Shown: positions 1 to 7,254 of the stretch, piece by piece
Layout of the letters: the number at the start of each line of letters is the position of its first letter
Numbering within the stretch: the stretch's first letter is position 1
Assembly: GCA_947258405.1 (NCBI GenBank)
Contig: CAMYIE010000025.1
Location: 1-34,851, forward strand
Source: an uncultured Eudoraea sp.
GTDB taxonomy: Bacteria > Bacteroidota > Bacteroidia > Flavobacteriales > Flavobacteriaceae
Direction: 5' to 3'
Length of the DNA stretch: 34,851 nt
The notes under the pieces: generated by a model
What the model was told of the DNA's origin: nothing
Seen by the model: only the letters and a program-made list of their open reading frames with translations
Database searches by the model: none
Made by a program: the position numbers and the translations under genes

Positions 1-385
1 AGCGCTATCATGTTTGTAATATGTTGAGGTTAATACTTTGCTTTTAAATAATGAGGCGAATATATTACCCGACGATCCAATGCTCCAAGCAAAAAAAGAA
101 TTATTAATGAAAGTAAGTACACATTCATAAGTAAAAAAATTAATTTAATTACATATGTAATTATGATTCCTTGAATAGAGTTAAAAAAATAAATTATAAA
201 TAGCTATTTATACTTCAATTTATAAGATTTCAAGGGGGTATTTTTATCATTTTTCACTTTTGAAGGAAATAATTTGGCAAAAAAGCGGGTTTTTAGCCTA
301 ATCCATCTTTTAAACCAAAAACCGATCCCTGGTGGACCGGTTTTTATAAGTTGTGATAGTTCTTTGTATTTCCTCAGTTCTGGCC
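1..385. other. AT-rich non-coding stretch at left edge
   Basis: No convincing complete gene lies here. A short open frame at 20-130 on the plus strand (from a stop at 17-19 to TAA at 128-130) has protein-like composition in its last 25 codons, but no start or family can be assigned. Positions 130-310 are very AT-rich with no clear signal. The blaR1 terminator hairpin occupies 317-345. Confidence 0.5.
317..345 (-). terminator. Intrinsic terminator of the blaI-blaR1 operon
   Basis: The arms AAAAACCG (317-324) and CGGTTTTT (338-345) pair perfectly. Three further pairs (TCC/GGA) form inside after one mismatch. Read on the minus strand, the hairpin ends in a U run just after the blaR1 stop codon at 386. 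Confidence 0.7.
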
Positions 386-2059
386 TTATTGTTTCGTGGT
401 GATCTCCAGAGCGTACTCTATCTCATTTCCGTATTTTTCGGCAGCCTTTTCTCCTTTGATCACATGGATGGTCTCTATTTCTTCAGGTTCCAGGGACTTT
501 ACCTCATCCTGACTAACCACTTTACCGTTCAGGAGGATAATCCAGTCATCACCAAGTGCACCGTCCATAAAAAAGAACCCGCCGCCATCTCCGCTGATAA
601 CCTCTATATCGTGATCGGAATCATGGTCGCTCATAATCATAATATGACTGCCCTCCTTATCACTGCCAATTTTATGGACCTTCATTTTATTATGGTGAAT
701 TTTGCCTTCTTTTTCCATTTCTTCAAATTCGGCTCTGCTAACCTCTTTCCCGTTTACGCGAATGGTCTCTATGCCATCCTCCTTGTAGATTTCTATAGAT
801 TGGTGCGCGTCATCATCTGAGATTATCCAGGTAGAATGATCATTTTCATGATGAGTCATTTTTATTTCTTCCCCGTCAGAACTGCTTATAAATAAATTTT
901 TATCCACGTCGAAAACAATACTGACCGGATCGATGGGATCTCCATCATTGTTGAAGCTCGAGGATCCATTAAAAGATCTACTTCCTTTTTCTTTAGCGGT
1001 GATGGTAATACTGATGTCGATAATCTCCTTATTATCATTGTGGACAACGGTATAGGAAAAATCAATTCCTTTTTTCCTGAGATCTTTTTTAAGATCCTCT
1101 AATTCTTTATCACTGGTATCTTTATCAAAATGAATTTTAATGGGCTTTACCATTTTATCTGTCATTTCTGAATCCGATGAATTTACTTCCACCGGTAAAT
1201 AAACGGTCTCTGAGTTAAAGGCATATAGAAAAAGGGCGAGCACTGGCACAATGAGCAGTGTTTTGAAGGCCTGGCGTTTTTTGGATTTTGTTTGATTTAA
1301 CATGACTATTCGTTTTTTGATTAATGAATTATAAAAACTATTGCTCACTGGTAGTGTTCTGGTGTTCGTAGAAACTTTGAGCATAGTATACTGGTATGCT
1401 TTTGATGAGCTAAGACGGGAGTTAGCCTCCTGATCGGCCAGGAACTCGAGGTTCTGTTTGATATTTTTCAGGTATAGCCACCCAAAGGGATTTATCCAAA
1501 GAACTACCAGAACCATATTGGCTACCAGTACATCCAAAGAATGCCACTGTCTGCAATGAACTTTTTCGTGTTCCAATATGGCTGTTAATTCTTCCTCAGG
1601 ATGCTGGTCCGGGTGGTAGAAAATGTAGTTGAAGAAGGAAAACGGAGCTATATCCCGCTTCACCTCCACTAAGACAAAACCAGCGCTTTTGACAATACTG
1701 CCGGCCGCGATCATCTTTCTTAAAGAAAATAACTGCAACAGCAATCGAAGCGCCATTATACTGCAACCCAATGTGAAAAGCCATTGAAGTAATATTGGCC
1801 AATCGAAACCAGCGCCAGCTGCTATTGGTGCAGCTTCGATCGGGTTCAGCGAACCGTTGGATATTTGAGCAACAGCTGCCATCTCCACATACTGTTTTAT
1901 CCTGAGAAAGGGATGTATCGCTGCTAAAACAACACCACTAAGAAGAAATATCCGGTTCAGGGAGAAAAAGGTTTCTCTTTTCAAAAATACTTCATAGGTA
2001 GAATGAAACAGGATCAGTATAGCCGATGCCTTGATGAGATAAACTAACCAGTTTTCCAT
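386..2059 (-). CDS. blaR1: BlaR1/MecR1-type M56 family membrane metalloprotease sensor
   Basis: This is a membrane sensor-protease that probably inactivates the BlaI-type repressor encoded just upstream. The 557-residue protein has hydrophobic segments near residues 5-20, 36-50, 88-110 and 175-195. The zinc motif HEKVH (164-168) follows the typical phrase AILEHE, and a last membrane span lies near 266-282. The C-terminal half (about 283-557) is acidic and His/Asp-rich. It is not a penicillin-binding sensor domain. It contains two similar units around VNGKEVSRAEFEEME and LNGKVVSQDEVKSLE, and it ends in a TonB-plug-like phrase (IETIHVIKG ... EITTK), as in many Bacteroidota M56 proteins. The start codon directly abuts the blaI stop codon with no gap, which implies one operon and coupled translation. 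The inducing signal is unknown; a beta-lactam is not assured. Confidence 0.88.
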   Translation of the reverse strand: MENWLVYLIKASAILILFHSTYEVFLKRETFFSLNRIFLLSGVVLAAIHPFLRIKQYVEMAAVAQISNGSLNPIEAAPIAAGAGFDWPILLQWLFTLGCSIMALRLLLQLFSLRKMIAAGSIVKSAGFVLVEVKRDIAPFSFFNYIFYHPDQHPEEELTAILEHEKVHCRQWHSLDVLVANMVLVVLWINPFGWLYLKNIKQNLEFLADQEANSRLSSSKAYQYTMLKVSTNTRTLPVSNSFYNSLIKKRIVMLNQTKSKKRQAFKTLLIVPVLALFLYAFNSETVYLPVEVNSSDSEMTDKMVKPIKIHFDKDTSDKELEDLKKDLRKKGIDFSYTVVHNDNKEIIDISITITAKEKGSRSFNGSSSFNNDGDPIDPVSIVFDVDKNLFISSSDGEEIKMTHHENDHSTWIISDDDAHQSIEIYKEDGIETIRVNGKEVSRAEFEEMEKEGKIHHNKMKVHKIGSDKEGSHIMIMSDHDSDHDIEVISGDGGGFFFMDGALGDDWIILLNGKVVSQDEVKSLEPEEIETIHVIKGEKAAEKYGNEIEYALEITTKQ

Positions 2060-2431
2060 TTACTTGTTTTTTTCTATTAGATCAATGATCTCCCTTAGCT
2101 CCTCGGCAGTAATCTTTTGTTCTTTGGCAAAGAATGAAACCATATTCTTATAACTGTTATCATAAAAATCGGCCACTGTCTTGTTAACAAATCGCTTTCG
2201 ATAGTCTTCCCGACTTACCAGTGGAAAATATCGATGCGTATTTCCAAAGGCTTCATAGCCTACATATTTCTTGTCTTCCAGATGACGCACTATGGTAGAC
2301 AACGTATTGTAGTGGGGCTTGCTGCCGCTGTACTCTTTTAGAATATCCTTTACAAAGCCTTTTTTAAGCTTCCAGAGGACCTTCATTACCTCTTCTTCCT
2401 TATTGGTTAACTTTTGAAGTTCGCTTTTCAT
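2060..2431 (-). CDS. blaI: BlaI/MecI/CopY family transcriptional repressor
   Basis: This 123-residue protein is the usual length for the penicillinase-repressor family: an N-terminal winged helix (about 1-75) followed by a dimerisation helix region. Recognisable family phrases are LTNKEEEVMKVLW near the N-terminus, HYNTLSTIVRHLEDKKYV in the recognition helix and wing (about 41-58), and FFAKEQKITAEELREIIDLI at the C-terminus. It should bind the palindrome at 2615-2630 and repress its own operon until cleaved through the BlaR1-type sensor. Its stop codon (TAA, read at 2062-2060) touches the blaR1 start. A short ORF that resembles a serine-hydrolase tail ends 14 bp upstream of the start. Confidence 0.92.
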   Translation of the reverse strand: MKSELQKLTNKEEEVMKVLWKLKKGFVKDILKEYSGSKPHYNTLSTIVRHLEDKKYVGYEAFGNTHRYFPLVSREDYRKRFVNKTVADFYDNSYKNMVSFFAKEQKITAEELREIIDLIEKNK

Positions 2432-2445
2432 TTCTTCATATAGAT

Positions 2446-2577
2446 TTAAAGTATTCGGGCAATATTGCGCGCCATGTCTTCAGCATTGCCGTTCGTGGCA
2501 TTGGATAGGACTATTACTGTATAGCCCGAAGAATAGAATTTCAGGAAGTCGGCGAAAAATAGTTTGTTTTGAATCAT
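2446..2577 (-). pseudogene. Probable C-terminal remnant of a serine hydrolase (beta-lactamase/PBP4-like), now a leader ORF before blaI
   Basis: A 43-codon ORF lies between the blaI operator and blaI. Its central part, LKFYSSGYTVIVLSNATNG, followed by a helix (AEDMARNIARIL), closely resembles the last beta-strand and final helix of class-C-like serine hydrolases, which typically end in (S/T)GYTVVVLSNYD followed by a helix. The catalytic SxxK, YxN and HxG motifs are absent, so it is not an enzyme. It could be the stub left by deletion of a hydrolase gene that BlaI once controlled, or a small gene or uORF now in use. Resemblance is by eye; confidence in the remnant reading is moderate. Confidence 0.45.
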
Positions 2578-2595
2578 GATGATTTGATTGATGAT

Positions 2596-2630
2596 CGAAA
2601 CTATTACTAATTTTTTAGTTGTACAACTAA
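2596..2630 (-). promoter_or_regulatory. blaI promoter with BlaI operator palindrome
   Basis: TTAGTTGTACAACTAA (2615-2630) is a perfect 16-bp palindrome embedded in further AT-rich partial symmetry (ACTAA / TTATAGTT). It fits a BlaI/MecI-type operator. A near-consensus -7 box, TAGTTTCG (2603-2596, minus), lies about 11 bp downstream, so a bound dimer would cover the spacer between -7 and -33. The predicted leader runs about 160 nt to blaI and spans the remnant ORF. Confidence 0.65.
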
Positions 2631-2708
2631 TTTTATAGTTATTTAACATTTTCGTTCCCATTCAGTTCAGGGATTTGCGATTCATATTTGAATTAAGCCT
2701 TCCGTTAT

Positions 2709-2737
2709 TTGGTATCCAATCCTTTGGTCTATCTTTG
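2709..2737 (+). promoter_or_regulatory. Promoter of the cation antiporter gene
   Basis: TTG (2709-2711), an 18-bp spacer and TATCTTTG (2730-2737) match the Bacteroidota -33/-7 consensus. The start codon follows 14 bp after the -7 box. Confidence 0.65.
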
Positions 2738-2751
2738 AATAAACCATTTTT

Positions 2752-3690
2752 ATGACCAATGTTCTCTTCATTCTAGGAGGATTTACACTACTTATCTTAG
2801 GGGGGAACTGGCTTTTGAAATCCGCGGTGGCACTTTCTTTGCGCCTGAATATCTCCAAGATCATTATTGGTATGACAGTGGTATCTTTTGCCACCTCCGC
2901 ACCTGAACTCATTGTAAGTATCAATGCAGCTATTGCTGGGTTCCCCGATCTGGCATTGGGTAACGTGGTGGGCTCTAATATCGCCAATCTAGGACTTGTA
3001 TTAGCGGTGATCATTTTGCTTAGCCACATAGAGGTGCGACGGAGTTTTTATATAACAGACTGGCCTATGATGATGGCTGCTTCATTCATGTTCTTTGGCT
3101 TTATTTATTTCGATGGCATTTTGGAGCGTTATGAAGGAGGCATCATGTTCGTTTTCCTCTTTATATTTCTGGTCTATTTGCTTCGATACCAGCGGACCGC
3201 TGTTGTGGATGAACTTCCCGAAGACGATCGTCCGCTGCCGATCTATTTGTCTGTGCTCTACTTCTTGCTGGGTTGTGTGTCGCTATGGGGCGGATCAGAA
3301 CTGCTGGTAAAAGGCGCAGTTGGAATTGCGGGTCATTACGGAGTAAGCGATAGGATTATCGGGATCACGGTGGTTTCAATAGGGACAAGTATACCCGAAC
3401 TGGCCGCTTCTGTGATTGCCATCATAAAGAAAGAAAAAGCGATTTCGGTAGGTAACCTGCTCGGTTCAAATATTTTTAACCTATTAGCGGTGCTCGGGAT
3501 AACATCGATGATCACCCCTATAGAAGTTAAAGATCAAAGTCTTTTAAGCAACGACATATTCTGGATGCTCGGTGTTTCATTCCTTATTCTGCCGCTGGTC
3601 TTTTTTCCTAAAGGGCTGCGGTTGGGCTGGCGCGATGGGCTAGTGATGATTACAGTTTATACTGTTTTTATATACCTGACTATTTCCTAA
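2752..3690 (+). CDS. Calcium/sodium antiporter, CaCA superfamily (YrbG type)
   Basis: This 312-residue inner-membrane exchanger has about ten hydrophobic segments. The two diagnostic alpha repeats are clear. The first is GMTVVSFATSAPELIVS followed by LGNVVGSNIANLGLVLA (about residues 43-90). The second is GITVVSIGTSIPELAAS followed by VGNLLGSNIFNLLAVLG (about 204-250). The GxSxPE and GSNxxN elements of these repeats form the cation-binding site in the family. A charged loop lies between the two halves (about 138-165). It stands alone with its own promoter and a strong terminator. The exact ion (Ca2+/Na+ or Ca2+/H+) cannot be read from the sequence. Confidence 0.9.
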   Translation: MTNVLFILGGFTLLILGGNWLLKSAVALSLRLNISKIIIGMTVVSFATSAPELIVSINAAIAGFPDLALGNVVGSNIANLGLVLAVIILLSHIEVRRSFYITDWPMMMAASFMFFGFIYFDGILERYEGGIMFVFLFIFLVYLLRYQRTAVVDELPEDDRPLPIYLSVLYFLLGCVSLWGGSELLVKGAVGIAGHYGVSDRIIGITVVSIGTSIPELAASVIAIIKKEKAISVGNLLGSNIFNLLAVLGITSMITPIEVKDQSLLSNDIFWMLGVSFLILPLVFFPKGLRLGWRDGLVMITVYTVFIYLTIS

Positions 3691-3696
3691 AAAGAA

Positions 3697-3727
3697 ACCG
3701 CCGCTGGTATCAGATACCAGCGGCGGT
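3697..3727. terminator. Bidirectional intrinsic terminator between antiporter and GSII genes
   Basis: A near-perfect GC-rich palindrome: ACCGCCGCTGGTA pairs with TACCAGCGGCGGT around a short TCAGA loop. It is flanked by A-rich sequence on the left and CTTT on the right, so it can end both converging transcripts (2752-3690 plus strand and 3756-4781 minus strand). Confidence 0.85.
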
Positions 3728-3755
3728 CTTTATAAATATTTCCGCGATGAAATCT

Positions 3756-4781
3756 CTAGTTGGCTACTGCCTCAACATCTGCAGATTTTACGGTTTTTAT
3801 GATTTTTGCAGCGATCTGGTAAGGATTACCATTCGAAGCTGGTCGGCGATCTTCTAACCATCCTTTCCAGCCGTTTTCAACCGTTGCGATAGGAATTCTG
3901 ATCGAGGCCCCGCGGTCTGATACGCCATAAGAAAATTGATCAATCGACTGAGTCTCATGATCTCCGGTGAGTCTTTGCTCGTTATGAGCACCGTATACAT
4001 CAATGTGTTCAGCATGAACAGGCCTAAAAGCTTCACAAATAGTCTCATAGATCTCTTTGCTTCCGGAATTTCTCAAAACACTGTTCGAGAAATTCGCGTG
4101 CATTCCACTACCGTTCCAATCCCCCTTAACAGGTTTTGGATGAAGTTCTATATAAAATCCATGCTCTTCGGTGATCCTGTTCAATAAATAACGTGCCACC
4201 CAAAGTTCATCGCCTGCTTTTTTAGCGCCTTTGGCAAAATTCTGGAATTCCCACTGGCCGGGAGCGACCTCCTGGTTGATTCCTTCAATATTAAGGCCAG
4301 CTTCAAGGCAAACTTCCAAATGTTCGTAAACGAATTCACGACCCCAGGTGAAGCGTCCTCCTACTGAGCAATAATATTGACCTTGTGGGTAAGGGAATCC
4401 TCTTTTAGGGAATCCTAAAGGAAGATCGGTGTCTATATCCATAATAAAGTATTCCTGTTCAAATCCGAACCAGAAATCCTCATCATCATCGTCAATTTGT
4501 GCCCGAGCATTAGAGGAGTGTGGTGTTCCATCTGCGTTCAACACTTCATTCATAACCAGCCAACCATTTTCTCTTTGAGGATCGGGGTATATCGCTACCG
4601 GTTTCAGGAGGCAGTCTGAAGAGTTCCCTTCTGCCTGTAAAGTGGAACTACCGTCAAAAGACCAAATTGGGCAGCTTTCCAATTTTCCATCAAAACCATC
4701 AATCACTTTTGTTTTGCTACGCAGCTCTTGTACAGGCTGATATCCGTCTAACCATATGTATTCTAACTTTGCTTTGCTCAT
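3756..4781 (-). CDS. glnII: Glutamine synthetase, type II (eukaryotic-like)
   Basis: The enzyme makes glutamine from glutamate, ammonia and ATP in the cytoplasm. At 341 residues it has the size of GSII rather than GSI (about 470) or GSIII (about 700). The beta-grasp part contains the GSII phrase SFDGSSTLQAEGNSSDC (about 42-58). The catalytic part contains FGFEQEYF, VAPGQWEFQ, GDWNGSGMHANFSN and GASIRIP, supplying metal, glutamate and ATP ligands. It is transcribed divergently from the GSIII gene at 4994. The shared 212-bp region holds two C-rich/N10/G-rich dyads, one placed about 31 bp upstream of the candidate -7 box of each gene. This suggests joint nitrogen control. Confidence 0.95.
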   Translation of the reverse strand: MSKAKLEYIWLDGYQPVQELRSKTKVIDGFDGKLESCPIWSFDGSSTLQAEGNSSDCLLKPVAIYPDPQRENGWLVMNEVLNADGTPHSSNARAQIDDDDEDFWFGFEQEYFIMDIDTDLPLGFPKRGFPYPQGQYYCSVGGRFTWGREFVYEHLEVCLEAGLNIEGINQEVAPGQWEFQNFAKGAKKAGDELWVARYLLNRITEEHGFYIELHPKPVKGDWNGSGMHANFSNSVLRNSGSKEIYETICEAFRPVHAEHIDVYGAHNEQRLTGDHETQSIDQFSYGVSDRGASIRIPIATVENGWKGWLEDRRPASNGNPYQIAAKIIKTVKSADVEAVAN

Positions 4782-4814
4782 AATTCCAAGATTAGTTATA
4801 ATTTAAAAGATCGT

Positions 4815-4858
4815 CAAAAATATATTTTTTCCTAATATTGCCGCAACATATTCAGGGG
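4815..4858 (-). promoter_or_regulatory. GSII gene promoter with candidate nitrogen-control site
   Basis: TATTTTTG (4822-4815, minus) is a consensus -7 box. The site CCGC (4841-4844), 10 nt, GGGG (4855-4858), followed by TAATT, is centred at 4849.5, which is 31 bp upstream of the box centre. No TTG -33 element is obvious, which would fit an activated promoter. A second TATTTTTG lies at 4873-4866 (minus). Confidence 0.45.
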
Positions 4859-4891
4859 TAATTATCAAAAATATCGACATAATTATCAACA

Positions 4892-4935
4892 CCCCCCTTT
4901 TTTTTGGGGTTAATTGAAATATATCTATTATTTTG
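4892..4935 (+). promoter_or_regulatory. GSIII gene promoter with candidate nitrogen-control site
   Basis: CCCC (4892-4895), 10 nt, GGGG (4906-4909), then TTAATT, is centred at 4900.5. TTATTTTG (4928-4935), one mismatch from TAnnTTTG, lies 31 bp downstream centre to centre. This is the same geometry as the GSII site, whose centre is 51 bp away. Confidence 0.4.
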
Positions 4936-4993
4936 AGGTTAATTTGTCAAATATTCAATACGCTTATAAGGTTTTCATTTAAATTCTTTTAAA

Positions 4994-7180
4994 ATGTCAG
5001 AGATAAGATTTACGGCAATATCGGAAGCTCTCAATATTAACAACCCTATAATTAAAGAAAAGGGTAGAAGATCTGCGCTTTTTGGCACTCATGTTTTCAA
5101 TGAGGACCGTATGCTGCAGTATCTTACCAGAGATGCTTTAAAAAGCGTAAAAGATGCCGCGCAGTCTGGCTCCAAGATCAACAGGAAGACAGCAGACCAG
5201 GTAGCGGAGGCGATGAAGGCCTGGGCCATAACTTTGGGCGCCACGCATTATACACACTGGTTCCAGCCGCTTACCGGAGCAACCGCAGAGAAGCACGATG
5301 CTTTTTTTGACCTCTTATCCGATGGCAGGGCTCTGGAAAAGTTCGAAGGGGGACAGCTTGTACAACAAGAACCCGATGCTTCAAGTTTTCCCAGCGGAGG
5401 TATTCGCAATACGTTTGAGGCTCGTGGTTATACGGCATGGGATCCAACCTCTCCCGCTTTTATATATGGTACTACATTATGTATACCCACCGTTTTTGTC
5501 TCTTATACCGGCGAAGCTCTGGATAATAAAGCTCCGCTCCTAAGAGCCCTTCATGCTGTGGATGAAGCTGCAACGGCCGTTGCCCGCTATTTCGACAAGA
5601 ATGTGTCGAAGGTACATGCCACATTGGGATGGGAACAGGAATATTTCCTTATCGATAAGTCTCTTGCTAATGCCAGACCAGATCTCATGCTGGCAGGTAG
5701 AACATTGGTAGGTCATGAGGCGGCAAAAGGACAACAACTAGACGATCATTATTTCGGGGTAATTCCCCTCAGGGCGATTAGTTTTATGAAGGATCTGGAA
5801 CTGGAGTGTACCCGACTGGGTATTCCGGTGAAGACTCGACATAATGAAGTTGCCCCTAATCAGTTCGAGATCGCACCGGTATTTGAAGAGGCCAATCTGG
5901 CGGTAGACCATAATCTGTTGCTTATGGATATCATGGAAAAGGTAGCAGACCGGCATCATTTTAAAGTATTATTCCATGAAAAGCCCTTTGCAGGAATAAA
6001 TGGTTCGGGCAAGCACAATAACTGGTCGCTGGCTACAGATACCGGGGTTAATCTTTTGAGTCCGGGTAGCACGCCGATGAAGAACCTTCAATTTCTCACC
6101 TTTTTTATCAATACCATAAAAGCGGTAGACACCTATGAAGAGCTGCTAAGGTCATCGATTGCCTCGGCCAGTAACGATCACAGGCTGGGCGCCAATGAGG
6201 CACCACCGGCCATCATGTCTATTTTTGTAGGCCAGCAGCTCAGTGATGTACTGGACGAACTGGAAGGTGTTTCTCAGGGCAAACTTTCACCAGAGGAAAA
6301 AACTGAACTCAAATTAAATGTCGTTGGAAAGATCCCTGAAATCCTTCTGGATAATACCGACAGGAACCGTACGTCGCCCTTTGCCTTTACCGGTAATAAA
6401 TTCGAGATTCGCGGGGTTGGTTCAAGAACCAATTGCGCCAAACCTATGACGGTGCTTAATGCGATTGTCGCTCAGCAACTTCGTGAGTTTAAGCAAGAGG
6501 TAGATGGATTGATTGGTAAAAAGAAACTAAAAAAAGACGAGGCGGTTTTCAATGTACTCAGGGAATATATCAAAGCCTCGAAACGTATCCGATTTGATGG
6601 TGATGGATATAGCCCGGAATGGGAAGCTGAAGCCGCAAAACGAAAACTTAGCAACAATAAAACCACCCCTAAAGCCCTGCAGGTACTTACCTCAAAAAAA
6701 AGCCTGGGATTATTCGCCAGTACAGCGGTGATGAGTGAAATTGAGGTTGCAGCCCGCCTGGAGGTTGAGCTCGACACCTATATTCTGCAAACCCAGATCG
6801 AAGGACGGGTTTATAACGAATTGGTATATAATCATATCATACCCGCGGCCATCACCTATCAGAATAAACTGCTTGAGAATGTTACCGGGCTTAAAGAAAT
6901 CTATGGAGCCGCGTATAGCAAGTATACCGGTGGTCTACTTTCTATTATTGAACAGATCTCCGAGCACCTGGTAGACATCAAGAAAAAGACCGATGACATG
7001 ACCGATGCCCGCAAAAGGGCAAATAAAATGAAGGATCTTAATAAAAAAGCCTTTGCTTACTGCGATGAGATCAGGCCCTTTTTCGATTCAATTCGCTACC
7101 ATAGCGATAAACTTGAACAAATAGTTCAAAATGACATCTGGCCACTGGCCAAGTATAGGGAACTGTTATTCATAAAGTAA
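4994..7180 (+). CDS. glnN: Glutamine synthetase, type III
   Basis: This 728-residue protein belongs to the large GSIII class that is characteristic of Bacteroidota and cyanobacteria. It does the same ATP-dependent ammonia assimilation as GSI and GSII but forms double hexameric rings. Signature regions are RSALFGTHVFNEDRML near the N-terminus, the catalytic strand LGWEQEYFLID (about 211-221), TRHNEVAPNQFEIAP (about 281-295), HEKPFAGINGSGKHNNWS (about 328-345), and NDHRLGANEAPPAIMS with the following FAFTGNKFEIR block. The C-terminal part (about 560-728) is the family's helical extension. It is divergent from the GSII gene, so this organism pairs two unrelated glutamine synthetase classes at one control region. 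A single-gene transcript is likely, since purM has its own box 51 bp downstream. Confidence 0.95.
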   Translation: MSEIRFTAISEALNINNPIIKEKGRRSALFGTHVFNEDRMLQYLTRDALKSVKDAAQSGSKINRKTADQVAEAMKAWAITLGATHYTHWFQPLTGATAEKHDAFFDLLSDGRALEKFEGGQLVQQEPDASSFPSGGIRNTFEARGYTAWDPTSPAFIYGTTLCIPTVFVSYTGEALDNKAPLLRALHAVDEAATAVARYFDKNVSKVHATLGWEQEYFLIDKSLANARPDLMLAGRTLVGHEAAKGQQLDDHYFGVIPLRAISFMKDLELECTRLGIPVKTRHNEVAPNQFEIAPVFEEANLAVDHNLLLMDIMEKVADRHHFKVLFHEKPFAGINGSGKHNNWSLATDTGVNLLSPGSTPMKNLQFLTFFINTIKAVDTYEELLRSSIASASNDHRLGANEAPPAIMSIFVGQQLSDVLDELEGVSQGKLSPEEKTELKLNVVGKIPEILLDNTDRNRTSPFAFTGNKFEIRGVGSRTNCAKPMTVLNAIVAQQLREFKQEVDGLIGKKKLKKDEAVFNVLREYIKASKRIRFDGDGYSPEWEAEAAKRKLSNNKTTPKALQVLTSKKSLGLFASTAVMSEIEVAARLEVELDTYILQTQIEGRVYNELVYNHIIPAAITYQNKLLENVTGLKEIYGAAYSKYTGGLLSIIEQISEHLVDIKKKTDDMTDARKRANKMKDLNKKAFAYCDEIRPFFDSIRYHSDKLEQIVQNDIWPLAKYRELLFIK

Positions 7181-7230
7181 AAACTTTGATCTAAATTCTA
7201 TTCTGCATGTGCTTTTTAAAGCGATTCATC

Positions 7231-7238
7231 TATTTTTG
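7231..7238 (+). promoter_or_regulatory. purM promoter -7 box
   Basis: TATTTTTG matches TAnnTTTG and lies 16 bp before the purM start. No clear TTG -33 element is seen at the usual distance. Confidence 0.4.
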
Positions 7239-7254
7239 CCCAAAAGCATAGAGC

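Noticed and set aside
24-34. TTGAGGTTAAT shared with 4933-4943 near the GSIII promoter
   Set aside because: An 11-base AT-rich match without dyad or spacing logic; probably chance.
20-130. Short open frame on the plus strand with protein-like end (ILPDDPMLQAKKELLMKV)
   Set aside because: It is closed upstream by a stop at 17-19, has no start codon near its beginning and no recognised family. It could be the tail of a frameshifted gene outside the window, but this cannot be supported.
353-820. 155-codon plus-strand frame opposite blaR1
   Set aside because: Shadow of the well-supported blaR1 frame; it has no family features and overlaps the blaR1 terminator.
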